Positions 1-5,935 of a DNA stretch of 8,265 nucleotides are shown piece after piece. Both the position numbers and the translations under genes were made by a program. A model generated the notes under the pieces. It had not been told where the DNA came from. It did not search any database and worked only from the letters and a program-made list of their open reading frames with translations. The first letter of the stretch is position 1. Every line of letters begins with the position of its first letter. Source of the stretch: Desulfobacteraceae bacterium (GTDB lineage Bacteria; Desulfobacterota; Desulfobacteria; Desulfobacterales; Desulfosalsimonadaceae); NCBI GenBank assembly GCA_027353395.1, contig DAIEHU010000104.1, positions 1-8,265 of the forward strand. Direction: 5' to 3'.

Positions 1-13
1 AAAGGCGCCTACC

Positions 14-922
14 CTAATCAGCAAATTCCGGATACAGTTTCTTCATACACTCGGGACAAATTCCGTGGCTGAATTCCGCTTCAGAATGATCTCTCACATA
101 TTTTTCCAGCTGATGCCAGTAGCCCTTGTCATCCCGGACTTTCTTGCAATTGGCACAGATGGGAATGAGCCCGTTCAGGGTTTTAACCTCATGGAGCGCT
201 TTTTGAAGTTGGGTGATCAGGCGTTCTTTTTCTTTTTCCGTCAGTTTCCGGTGTTCAATATCCCGTTCAAGCTGTTTGTTTAATGAAATGACCCGTTTTT
301 TTTCATTCTGCAAATTGCTTAGCAATTGAATTTTTTCATTCCGGTAGGTCAGGGATTCCATGATGACGCTGTTCAACTGCCTTGCCGCCTGGGCGGTCAC
401 CAGAAGGTAAATGATCACCAGTACACCCAGAAGCGTCGGTTCCAGTTGGCCGCTTAATATCAATGCGATGCCAAGGGGAGCCAGAATGGGGAGTGAGAAG
501 GCGAGAAACGCGGGGATGGATACTGCGTTTGTCGCCACACAGGCGGCGACCAGGCCCGCCAGTGTGACGAGGGTGATGGACAGGTACAACTGCGGAGTTG
601 CGTAATAGGCGTAAATCCCGAAAATTCCCCACAATAACCCATTGGCGAACAGGCAGACGCCGTATCTCATAAACCAGATTTTCGGGTTGAGGTTTTTTTT
701 ATCGGCGGATTTAAATTTCCAGGCAACTCCATAACGGGCCAGAAGCACAGCCGTTATGGTGAGAAACCAGAATATCAAAAAAGGCGAGCGCAGTTTTTGC
801 CAGAACAGCATGGCGATACAAAACGCAACAAGGATATTGCCGGGCAGCGCGACATTGGACTGCCGGAACAGGGTCTCCAGGCGTTTTTTCCCGAATTTGG
901 ATTCCGGAATGATTTTCATCAT
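14..922 (-). CDS. Six-helix membrane protein with coiled coil and C-terminal CxxC...CxxC domain
   Basis: A 302-residue inner-membrane protein of unknown function. About six hydrophobic helices are visible (roughly 26-43, 48-66, 86-107, 112-131, 136-157, 162-180). A charged, coiled-coil-like stretch follows (about 194-248), then a compact C-terminal domain (about 249-300). That domain has C256-x2-C259 and C289-x2-C292, with H287 just before the second pair, which is a likely zinc-type ligand set. From memory, this domain usually sits at the end of PAS, histidine-kinase or response-regulator proteins in Desulfobacteraceae-like genomes. Here no kinase, GGDEF or receiver domain lies between the membrane part and the domain. 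It is the last gene of the AAA+/VWA operon, starting 14 nt after the VWA stop, with only a weak ribosome site. Two adjacent ATG codons (920-922, 917-919) are possible starts. I infer a membrane sensor or anchor for the operon; the function is not established. Confidence 0.85.
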   Translation of the reverse strand: MMKIIPESKFGKKRLETLFRQSNVALPGNILVAFCIAMLFWQKLRSPFLIFWFLTITAVLLARYGVAWKFKSADKKNLNPKIWFMRYGVCLFANGLLWGIFGIYAYYATPQLYLSITLVTLAGLVAACVATNAVSIPAFLAFSLPILAPLGIALILSGQLEPTLLGVLVIIYLLVTAQAARQLNSVIMESLTYRNEKIQLLSNLQNEKKRVISLNKQLERDIEHRKLTEKEKERLITQLQKALHEVKTLNGLIPICANCKKVRDDKGYWHQLEKYVRDHSEAEFSHGICPECMKKLYPEFAD

Positions 923-936
923 TGGCCGTTCATCAT

Positions 937-2331
937 TTAAAACACGATATCTTCAATAAAATTGGCAAGCTGGTTTAAATTCCGGCAGGGCCGGACTTCA
1001 TGGCAGTATGCCTTGTAAGTGTTCATTTCGGAATCGCCGGTGCCCCAGAACTGTTCGGGCTCCGGGTTGAGCCAGATGACCCGGCGGCATCTGGCGCGCA
1101 TGTCGTCCAGCAGGTGTTCGCAGGGGTTCTGGTAATTGGTGCGGGCGTCGCCCACGATGATCAGGGTGGTTTTCTGGGTGAGCAGATTGAGATGATCCCG
1201 GTGAAACTGGGTCAGCATTTCGCCGTAATCCGTGTGCGTGTTAAAATTGATGTCCGCGTCGGTGATGACCTTTTCAATGGCCTGGTTGACGTCGTGCTTT
1301 TCAAAAATATCGGTGATATTGGTGGGCCCCGCCACAAACGCGAAGCTTTTGACATCAGAGAAACAGTCCTGCATGGAATAAATCATGTTGAGCATGAACC
1401 GGGCCGCGGACCATACCGATCCGGATACGTCGCACAGGGTCACGACTCTGGTTTTCCGCAGGGGCCGCTGACGGAAAACGATCTCAATGGGCACTCCCTG
1501 ATATCGCTGGGCCGCGCGCAGGGTTTTTTTGACATCCAGCGCGCCCCGGTTTCTGACGGCGTAACGGCGGCTCATGATGTCTTTCATTTTGCGCACCAGT
1601 TGATCAATCACCGATCGCATTTTAATGATTTCGGTTTCCGTGAGGTTGGAAAAGGGGCGTTCCCCGATGCCCAGCGTTTTCTTCTCATAGGCATTGACCT
1701 GCTTGAGGGCGTCATTATTGGGCCGGGTTTCCTGGGTGAGCATGCGGTTTGCGGTTTCCAGGCGCTCCATGAGAAGCCCGGCCATGCCCCGGTTTCTTCC
1801 CGGAGCGCCGCCGGATATGGGGTCCGGCATGAGCTGCAAGAGCCGGTTGCGGGTCCGGTTGATGCGGAGCATGACCTCCAGGCGGCTGGACAACTGGCTG
1901 AGGTTGGATTTTAACGCCTGAGAGGATTCTTCGGTCTGAGTTTCCAGGCGGTGAATCTGCCTTAAATACGGAATGGGGTCGCCAGCCAGAAAATCCATAA
2001 TGGCCTGGGTGATTTCATCGTCCCCGGCTTCCTGGCGCATCTGCCCGATGGTGTGGCGCATGTCCGCCTTATCGGTGTTCTCCGGATCGCAATCCGCATC
2101 CAGCTCCACATCCGGGCGCATGTCATGAAAGAAAAGCCCGTACAGCCGGTCAAATTCAGTCTGCTCCCGGCGGCTTTTGGCGAAATTGGCCCTTAAGGCC
2201 GACCTGAACTGGGCTTCATCCAGCACATCCACCATTTCCAGATGGCGCGCACAGTCAATAACCTCGGCGGTGGACACCCGCAGATCGGACGCGCGGCAGG
2301 CGTTCACAAAATTTAGAATCAGGTTGAGCAT
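937..2331 (-). CDS. CoxE-like von Willebrand factor A (VWA) domain protein
   Basis: A 464-residue soluble protein with no signal peptide. The N-terminal ~290 residues are helical and charged. The C-terminal part (about 295-464) is a VWA fold with an intact MIDAS metal site: D301-x-S303-x-S305 in the motif DVSGSV, T367 in the THTDYG loop, and D395 in IIVGDART. In the CoxE/MoxR-associated family, such proteins work with an AAA+ partner to remodel or activate metalloenzymes, as CoxD and CoxE do for Mo/Cu CO dehydrogenase. The AAA+ partner is encoded 9 nt upstream, so the pair fits that scheme. No CO dehydrogenase or other client enzyme gene is in the window, so the substrate is unknown. No Shine-Dalgarno is evident before the ATG (the upstream bases are A/T rich), which suggests translational coupling to the upstream gene. 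The family call is firm; the client is open. Confidence 0.93.
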   Translation of the reverse strand: MLNLILNFVNACRASDLRVSTAEVIDCARHLEMVDVLDEAQFRSALRANFAKSRREQTEFDRLYGLFFHDMRPDVELDADCDPENTDKADMRHTIGQMRQEAGDDEITQAIMDFLAGDPIPYLRQIHRLETQTEESSQALKSNLSQLSSRLEVMLRINRTRNRLLQLMPDPISGGAPGRNRGMAGLLMERLETANRMLTQETRPNNDALKQVNAYEKKTLGIGERPFSNLTETEIIKMRSVIDQLVRKMKDIMSRRYAVRNRGALDVKKTLRAAQRYQGVPIEIVFRQRPLRKTRVVTLCDVSGSVWSAARFMLNMIYSMQDCFSDVKSFAFVAGPTNITDIFEKHDVNQAIEKVITDADINFNTHTDYGEMLTQFHRDHLNLLTQKTTLIIVGDARTNYQNPCEHLLDDMRARCRRVIWLNPEPEQFWGTGDSEMNTYKAYCHEVRPCRNLNQLANFIEDIVF

Positions 2332-2340
2332 ATGATTTTT

Positions 2341-3264
2341 TTATTTCAACACCTTATCCATGGATTCCCTTACCATTACCGTATCCGCCTGATATTTGCA
2401 GATGACGTTCAACGTGTCCGACAGGGCCTGGGGGGAGAGATCGTTGATCTGGAGCACCATCAGGGCTTTGGCCCAGTCAATGGTTTCGGAAATGCAGGGC
2501 CGTTTCTTTAAGTCCAGGCTGCGGATGTTGCCGATGGCGTTGACCAGTTGATCGGCCAGGCGCTCTTCAATATTGGGAATTTTTAATTTAACAATCCGTT
2601 TTTCCAGGTCTTTTTTCGGGTAATCAATATAGAGGTGGATGCAGCGCCGCTTGAGGGCGTCAGAGATGTCCCGGTAATTGTTGGAGGTCAGCACCACTAT
2701 GGGGATATGTTTGGCTTTCCAGATGCCGAGTTCCGGAATGGACACCTGAAAATCGCTTAACAGTTCCAGCAGGAAGGCTTCAAATTCCGGATCGGATTTA
2801 TCGATTTCGTCGATTAACAGCACCACCTGTTCGTCAGAGGTAATGGCCTGGAGCAGGGGCCGGGCCAGGAGAAACCGCTCCGAGAAAAACGCGTTTTCCT
2901 GCTGGGCGATTTTCTCCACCGCCTCGGCAATGGTGTCGGCGGTCGCGATGAGCTGGTTGATTTTTTCCTTGATCATCTGGGTGTACAGCAATTGTTTGGC
3001 GTATTCCCATTCATACAGGGATTTGGCCTCGTCCAGGCCCTCATAGCACTGGAGGCGGATTTTTCTTAAGTTCAGACAGCGACTGATGGCCCTTGCCAGT
3101 TCGGTTTTACCGGCGCCTGCCGGACCTTCCACCAGAATCGGTTTCTGGGTGGCGGCGGCGAGAAACACCACGGTGGCGATTTCCCTGGAGGGGATATAAT
3201 CCACGCTTTCCAGTTTTTTCTGAACATCTTCAACGCTTGTAAACCCTGTATGAGGCCCTGGCAT
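2341..3264 (-). CDS. MoxR/CoxD-like AAA+ ATPase
   Basis: A 307-residue cytoplasmic ATPase. Visible motifs are Walker A GPAGAGKTE (47-55), Walker B LLIDEID (149-155), a sensor-1 region TSNNYRD (193-199) followed by the arginine pair in ALKRRC (203-208), and a C-terminal helical lid. The order and length match MoxR-type AAA+ proteins, which pair with VWA proteins as chaperones for cofactor insertion or complex assembly. The VWA partner follows after 9 nt. The ATG at 3262-3264 is supported by an AAGGA Shine-Dalgarno about 8 nt upstream. It is the first gene of a three-gene operon, and a TTGAAA/TATAGA promoter lies in the 80-nt gap before it. It resembles CoxD more than RavA or the methanol dehydrogenase MoxR, judging only by its CoxE-like partner. 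The real client cannot be told from this window. Confidence 0.94.
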   Translation of the reverse strand: MPGPHTGFTSVEDVQKKLESVDYIPSREIATVVFLAAATQKPILVEGPAGAGKTELARAISRCLNLRKIRLQCYEGLDEAKSLYEWEYAKQLLYTQMIKEKINQLIATADTIAEAVEKIAQQENAFFSERFLLARPLLQAITSDEQVVLLIDEIDKSDPEFEAFLLELLSDFQVSIPELGIWKAKHIPIVVLTSNNYRDISDALKRRCIHLYIDYPKKDLEKRIVKLKIPNIEERLADQLVNAIGNIRSLDLKKRPCISETIDWAKALMVLQINDLSPQALSDTLNVICKYQADTVMVRESMDKVLK

Positions 3265-3299
3265 GTCGGTCGTCCTTTTGTCAAAAGAAAGGAAAAATT

Positions 3300-3329
3300 T
3301 CTATATTGGATTTGTTTAAATTATTTCAA
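3300..3329 (-). promoter_or_regulatory. Candidate sigma-70 promoter for the AAA+/VWA/membrane operon
   Basis: On the minus strand, TTGAAA (3329-3324, 5 of 6 consensus) and TATAGA (3305-3300, 4 of 6) are separated by 18 nt. They sit in an A/T-rich gap between the DsrE-like gene and the AAA+ gene. The predicted transcript start is about 25-30 nt before the ATG. No terminator is evident between the two genes, so read-through from the DsrE unit remains possible. Confidence 0.4.
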
Positions 3330-3344
3330 GTAGTTATTTAATGT

Positions 3345-3656
3345 TTAAAAGTTCAGAACCTTGTCGGATTCATTGATCATTTCGTACAGATCATCCATCC
3401 ATGCAACGGGGCAGGTTCCTGATCCCTCCAGACCGTGGGATTTCATGCAAACCCCTCAGACATAGAAATCCCCTTTGAACTGGTTCATTTGCGCCATGAC
3501 ATTGAATTGTTCCGTGCCGGATTGTTCAAAAAGTACGCCTTTGCCAAGCATAAAAACACTGACTTCATCGCCTTTTTTAACGCCGACGTTGGCAAGCCGC
3601 ATTGCATTGTAAATGATTTCCCCATCGTTTGTGGAGATAATAAACAAAGTTTTCAT
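3345..3656 (-). CDS. DsrE/YchN-family selenoprotein (TGA at 3456-3458 read as selenocysteine)
   Basis: Read through the in-frame TGA, this is a 103-residue protein; conventional translation would stop at residue 66. The N-terminus (MKTLFIISTND) and the following beta-alpha pattern fit small DsrE-like proteins, which act as thiol sulfur carriers or redox proteins. The TGA is codon 67. The frame then continues for 36 sense codons to a TAA at 3345-3347: G-V-C-M-K-S-H-G, then GSGTCPVAWMDDLYEMINES and a short tail. This gives U67-G-V-C70, matching the CxxC/CGTC position I recall in cysteine homologues, plus a third conserved-looking Cys at 82. A SECIS-like hairpin begins just after the TGA. The ATG at 3654-3656 was chosen over an upstream in-frame ATG at 3762-3764 because it matches the family N-terminus and has AAGG 9 nt upstream; the longer version would also overlap the 47-residue gene. 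Selenoprotein DsrE-like families are known from deltaproteobacteria. No sel genes are in the window. Confidence 0.88.
3414..3458 (-). promoter_or_regulatory. Candidate bacterial SECIS element
   Basis: Counting nucleotides after the TGA on the minus strand, nt 3-7 (GGUUU) pair with nt 38-42 (GAACC, one G-U). An internal loop follows, then nt 15-19 (AUCCC) pair with nt 30-34 (GGGAU), an A/A mismatch, a C-G pair, and an apical loop containing GGUCU at nt 22-26. As I recall, E. coli fdhF carries GGUCU in its SECIS apical loop at nearly the same distance (about nt 19-23). A guanosine early in the loop and a spacing of about 16-37 nt match the bacterial SECIS rules. A competing hairpin (GGGGUUU with AAAUCCC, nt 1-7 and 13-19) also exists. 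Pairing was done by eye; no energy was computed. Confidence 0.6.
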
Positions 3657-3684
3657 TGAGTTTGGCCTTATTTTGAGGTTTTGT

Positions 3685-3828
3685 TTAAAACAGTCCCGGC
3701 TGAATGTAAGACTGATAGGCGGTGCATTTCGTCCTCCGGCGGCATTCCCGGCAAACCGCGACATGCTTTCTGGGGCGTCCTTTTTTAAACGGACAGAAAA
3801 TATAGGGCCCCTCGGTGTTTTTTTTCAT
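3685..3828 (-). CDS. Small Cys-rich protein (47 residues)
   Basis: A short gene, easily missed, reading M-K-K-N-T-E-G-P-Y-I-F-C then FKKGRPRKHVAVCRECRRRT, then K-C and an aromatic tail ending at a TAA (3685-3687). Four cysteines (C12, C26, C29, C35) and H22 in a very basic context suggest a small zinc- or Fe-S-binding fold. It ends 28 nt before the DsrE-like selenoprotein start on the same strand, so the two probably share a transcript. The ATG at 3826-3828 has no clear Shine-Dalgarno, only A/T-rich sequence. I have an unverified impression that similar small K-G-R-P-R-x-H...CxxC proteins occur in other desulfobacteria; I cannot name a family. The Cys spacing and the arrangement before a Sec protein argue for a real gene, but its shortness leaves doubt. 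Confidence 0.62.
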   Translation of the reverse strand: MKKNTEGPYIFCPFKKGRPRKHVAVCRECRRRTKCTAYQSYIQPGLF

Positions 3829-4071
3829 TTGAATAGCGGTTTTTTTAAAAAAAGGTTGCAGGCATTGACGCTTTATACCTGCATAAATAGTTTAAAAATA
3901 CAATGGGTTCATGCGGAATTGGAGCTGATATGCCAGCTGTATATTATGTCTACCATTGGTTGCCCGGCCATGCAAGGAGGAAAGCGGGGCGTCCGGAACT
4001 ATTTTTAAACGTGAATTATTGAATCCAAGCCGGTTTTATGGGCTTAACAGGTTGTTTTTGCCTAAAGTTTC

Positions 4072-4100
4072 TTGTCTTCCAAGTTGGGCCGGGTTATATG
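4072..4100 (+). promoter_or_regulatory. Candidate promoter for yhbY
   Basis: TTGTCT (4072-4077) and TATATG (4095-4100) are separated by 17 nt and match the -35 and -10 consensus at 4 of 6 positions each. They lie about 60 nt before the proposed GTG start. This is the best plus-strand pair I found in the region, but both boxes are imperfect. Confidence 0.25.
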
Positions 4101-4149
4101 AGGGGCAGGAAACAAACCAATATCAATACAAATGATGCCGGGCCGGGAC

Positions 4150-4154
4150 GGAGG
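4150..4154 (+). promoter_or_regulatory. Ribosome binding site supporting the GTG start of yhbY
   Basis: GGAGG lies inside the reading frame opened by the upstream ATG pair at 4132-4137 and directly before the GTG at 4159. Its 4-nt spacing is slightly short. It still favours the GTG, because the ATG codons have their nearest purine-rich stretch (GGGGCAGGAAA) about 20 nt away. Confidence 0.6.
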
Positions 4155-4158
4155 GAAT

Positions 4159-4470
4159 GTGGAAGAACTGAAAGGGTTTCAGAAAAAATATCTCAGGGGG
4201 ATCGCCCATGGCATGAAGCCGGTGGTGCTGATCGGACAGAGCGGACTCACTTCCGGGGTGATCGCCGCGGTGGATGAGGCACTGGAAACCCATGAGCTGA
4301 TCAAGATCAAATTTAATGATTTCAAGGAAAAAGCCCGGAAAGAAGAGATCAACGGGGCCATTGAAACCGCCACCGCTTCTGAAATGGTGGGGATGATCGG
4401 CCATATGGCGATTTTTTACCGCATGAACCCGGACCCGGAAAAACGGAAAATCATCTTGCCGAAACGGTAA
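4159..4470 (+). CDS. yhbY: YhbY-type CRM-domain RNA-binding protein (ribosome assembly)
   Basis: A 103-residue, single-domain CRM (CRS1/YhbY) protein. It shows the family hallmarks: K-G-x-A-H-like RGIAHGMKPVVLIGQSGLT with the GxxG-type GQSG loop, then the helix VDEALETHELIKIKF and a C-terminal strand ending RKIILPKR. E. coli YhbY (97 residues) binds pre-50S particles and acts in large-subunit assembly. I chose the GTG at 4159-4161. A strong GGAGG (4150-4154) lies 4 nt before it, and the resulting N-terminus (MEELKGFQKKYL) matches family length. The ATG codons at 4132 and 4135 would add 9 or 8 residues and lack a ribosome site at normal spacing. It is monocistronic, divergent from the DsrE unit and convergent with the response-regulator gene. 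Confidence 0.93.
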   Translation: MEELKGFQKKYLRGIAHGMKPVVLIGQSGLTSGVIAAVDEALETHELIKIKFNDFKEKARKEEINGAIETATASEMVGMIGHMAIFYRMNPDPEKRKIILPKR

Positions 4471-4473
4471 AAG

Positions 4474-4488
4474 ATCGGCTTAACCGAT
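4474..4488. terminator. Weak hairpin between convergent genes
   Basis: ATCGG-CTTAA-CCGAT forms a 5-bp stem with a 5-nt loop, 3 nt after the yhbY stop. On the minus strand it is followed by CTTTTACC, so it could act weakly on transcripts arriving from the response-regulator gene. The plus strand has no T tract. The stem is short, so this is only a possible terminator. Confidence 0.2.
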
Positions 4489-4572
4489 GAATGTTCAATG
4501 ATGGGGCTGACATCCCGGAAAAAATTAATCCATTAATATCCGGCGCAGTGCGCAAGTTCAGGTTTCTGCCGG

Positions 4573-5928
4573 TTATATTCCGTATTTTTTAAGCTTCAAC
4601 TGCAGGGTCCGCCGGCTGATACCCAAAATCTCCGAGGTCCGGGTGCGATTCCCGCCGGTTTCCTCCAGGGTCCGAAGGATCATCTGCTTTTCAACATCTT
4701 TAATGGATTTGCCGTCTCTGAACCCGTCGTCCCCAGGGGCGCTTTCAGTTTCCAATGCCTTGATGGCGACCGGCAAATATTCCGGGGTGATCATTTCATT
4801 TCTTGATAAAATCACGCTCCTCTCAATGGCGTTTTCCAGTTCGCGGACATTGCCCGGCCAATCATGCCGTAAAAACAGGTCCATGGTTCGCGGGGTGAGC
4901 CCTTTAATGAGTTTTTTGTTTTTTTCCGCATATTTTTTCAGGAACTGGTCGGCAAGGAGAAGAATGTCGTCCCGCCGGTCCCGCAGTGGCGGGATTTCAA
5001 TGGATACGACATTGAGACGGTAATAAAGATCTTCACGGAACTTCCCTTTTTCTATTTCCTGCTCCAGAACCCGGCTGGTTGCGGCAATAATCCGGACATC
5101 CGCCTGAACCGTTTCTGAACTTCCCAATGGCTCAAATGTCTTTTCCTGAAGCACCCGAAGGAGTTTGACCTGGGTTGACGGCGTCATTTCACCAATTTCA
5201 TCCAAAAATATGGAACCCGTTTGGGCCTGGCGGAACCGTCCCTTCTGGCGGGTCACGGCACCGGTGAAAGCACCCCTCTCATGACCGAAAAGCTCGCTTT
5301 CAAGAAGCGTTTCCGGCAAGGCCGCGCAATTGATTTTGATAAAGGGATTTCCCTTTCTCGGACTGTTTTCGTGAATGGCGTTGGCGACCAGCTCCTTTCC
5401 TGTCCCGCTTTCTCCCAGAATCAATACGGTGGCTTCTGTCGGCGCCACCATGGAAAGGGTCTCAAACATCTTCTGCATCTGGGCGCTTTGCCCGATAATG
5501 TTTGAAAAATCAAATTGTGAACCGATGCGTTCCTTTAGAAACCGGTTTTCTTTTTCCAGTTGAATATGCCGCAATGCCTTACCGATATGAATTTTAAGCT
5601 CATCAATATCCAAGGGCTTGGTCAGATAATCATACGCGCCGGATTTGAGGGCATCAATGGCCGTATTGACTGAGGCATAGGCGGTCATGACAATGACCGG
5701 TATCCCGGGGCTGATCTCCTTGATTTGTTTCAGCGCCTCAATGCCACCCATTCGCGACATCCGGATATCCATTAAAATCAGGTCGTAAAATTTTTTTTCA
5801 ACCTCCAAAACCGCCTGCTCGCCATCCGATGCCCCGGTCACCAGATACCCTTCTTCAGAAAGAACGGCGAGCAGCATCCGGCGATGGGGCATATCATCAT
5901 CAACAATCAGTATTTCCGGCTTCATCAT
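4573..5928 (-). CDS. NtrC-family sigma-54-dependent response regulator
   Basis: A 451-residue cytoplasmic regulator with three complete domains. The receiver (about 5-120) has the acidic pair D10/D11, phospho-acceptor D54 in LILMD, T82 and K104. The AAA+ sigma-54 activation domain (about 142-370) has Walker A GESGTGKE (172-179), the sigma-54-contacting GAFTGA loop (219-224), Walker B FLDEIGEM (241-248) and the RLNVVSIEIPPLRDR segment. A Fis-type helix-turn-helix ends the protein (about 410-449, with GGNRTRTSEILGISRRTLQL). All catalytic motifs are intact, so it should be a working activator once phosphorylated. It follows the kinase gene after 7 nt, and its GAGG ribosome site overlaps the kinase stop codon. 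Two ATG codons (5926-5928, 5923-5925) are equally plausible starts. It resembles ZraR/AtoC-type regulators; the target genes are unknown. Confidence 0.96.
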   Translation of the reverse strand: MMKPEILIVDDDMPHRRMLLAVLSEEGYLVTGASDGEQAVLEVEKKFYDLILMDIRMSRMGGIEALKQIKEISPGIPVIVMTAYASVNTAIDALKSGAYDYLTKPLDIDELKIHIGKALRHIQLEKENRFLKERIGSQFDFSNIIGQSAQMQKMFETLSMVAPTEATVLILGESGTGKELVANAIHENSPRKGNPFIKINCAALPETLLESELFGHERGAFTGAVTRQKGRFRQAQTGSIFLDEIGEMTPSTQVKLLRVLQEKTFEPLGSSETVQADVRIIAATSRVLEQEIEKGKFREDLYYRLNVVSIEIPPLRDRRDDILLLADQFLKKYAEKNKKLIKGLTPRTMDLFLRHDWPGNVRELENAIERSVILSRNEMITPEYLPVAIKALETESAPGDDGFRDGKSIKDVEKQMILRTLEETGGNRTRTSEILGISRRTLQLKLKKYGI

Positions 5929-5935
5929 GATATCC

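Larger units (their letters stand above)
3829..4158. other. Divergent non-coding region between the DsrE unit and yhbY
   Basis: About 330 bases with no convincing gene on either strand. It is A/T rich near 3841-3900. A minus-strand TATAAA (3877-3872) could be a -10 box for the Cys-rich/DsrE unit, but no good -35 sits upstream of it. A 6-bp inverted repeat TGCAGG/CCTGCA (3857-3862 and 3878-3883) overlaps that site. A strong AAGGAGG at 3974-3980 has no start codon at a useful distance. A possible yhbY promoter is listed separately. Confidence 0.5.

Noticed and set aside
1000..1914. Long plus-strand open frame of 304 codons
   Set aside because: It lies wholly antisense to the VWA gene, which has intact motifs. 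The translation shows no family features and is a shadow of a G/C-biased third position.
3657..3764. N-terminal extension of the DsrE-like frame back to an ATG at 3764
   Set aside because: It overlaps the better-supported 47-residue Cys-rich frame, lacks family similarity, and the internal ATG at 3656 has a Shine-Dalgarno and the expected N-terminus.
3847..3883. Minus-strand hairpin TGCAGG/CCTGCA followed by a T run, as a terminator or attenuator
   Set aside because: The stem is only 6 bp, the loop 15 nt, and three bases separate it from the T run. No transcript is known to enter from upstream, and the site overlaps a likely -10 box.
3865..3893. Plus-strand TTGACG with a candidate -10 near 3888
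   Set aside because: The -10 (TAGTTT) matches poorly and it lies nearly 300 nt before yhbY with no gene between.
4540..4580. GCGC-AGT-GCGC hairpin near the end of the response-regulator gene as a terminator
   Set aside because: No T tract follows at a useful distance on either strand.
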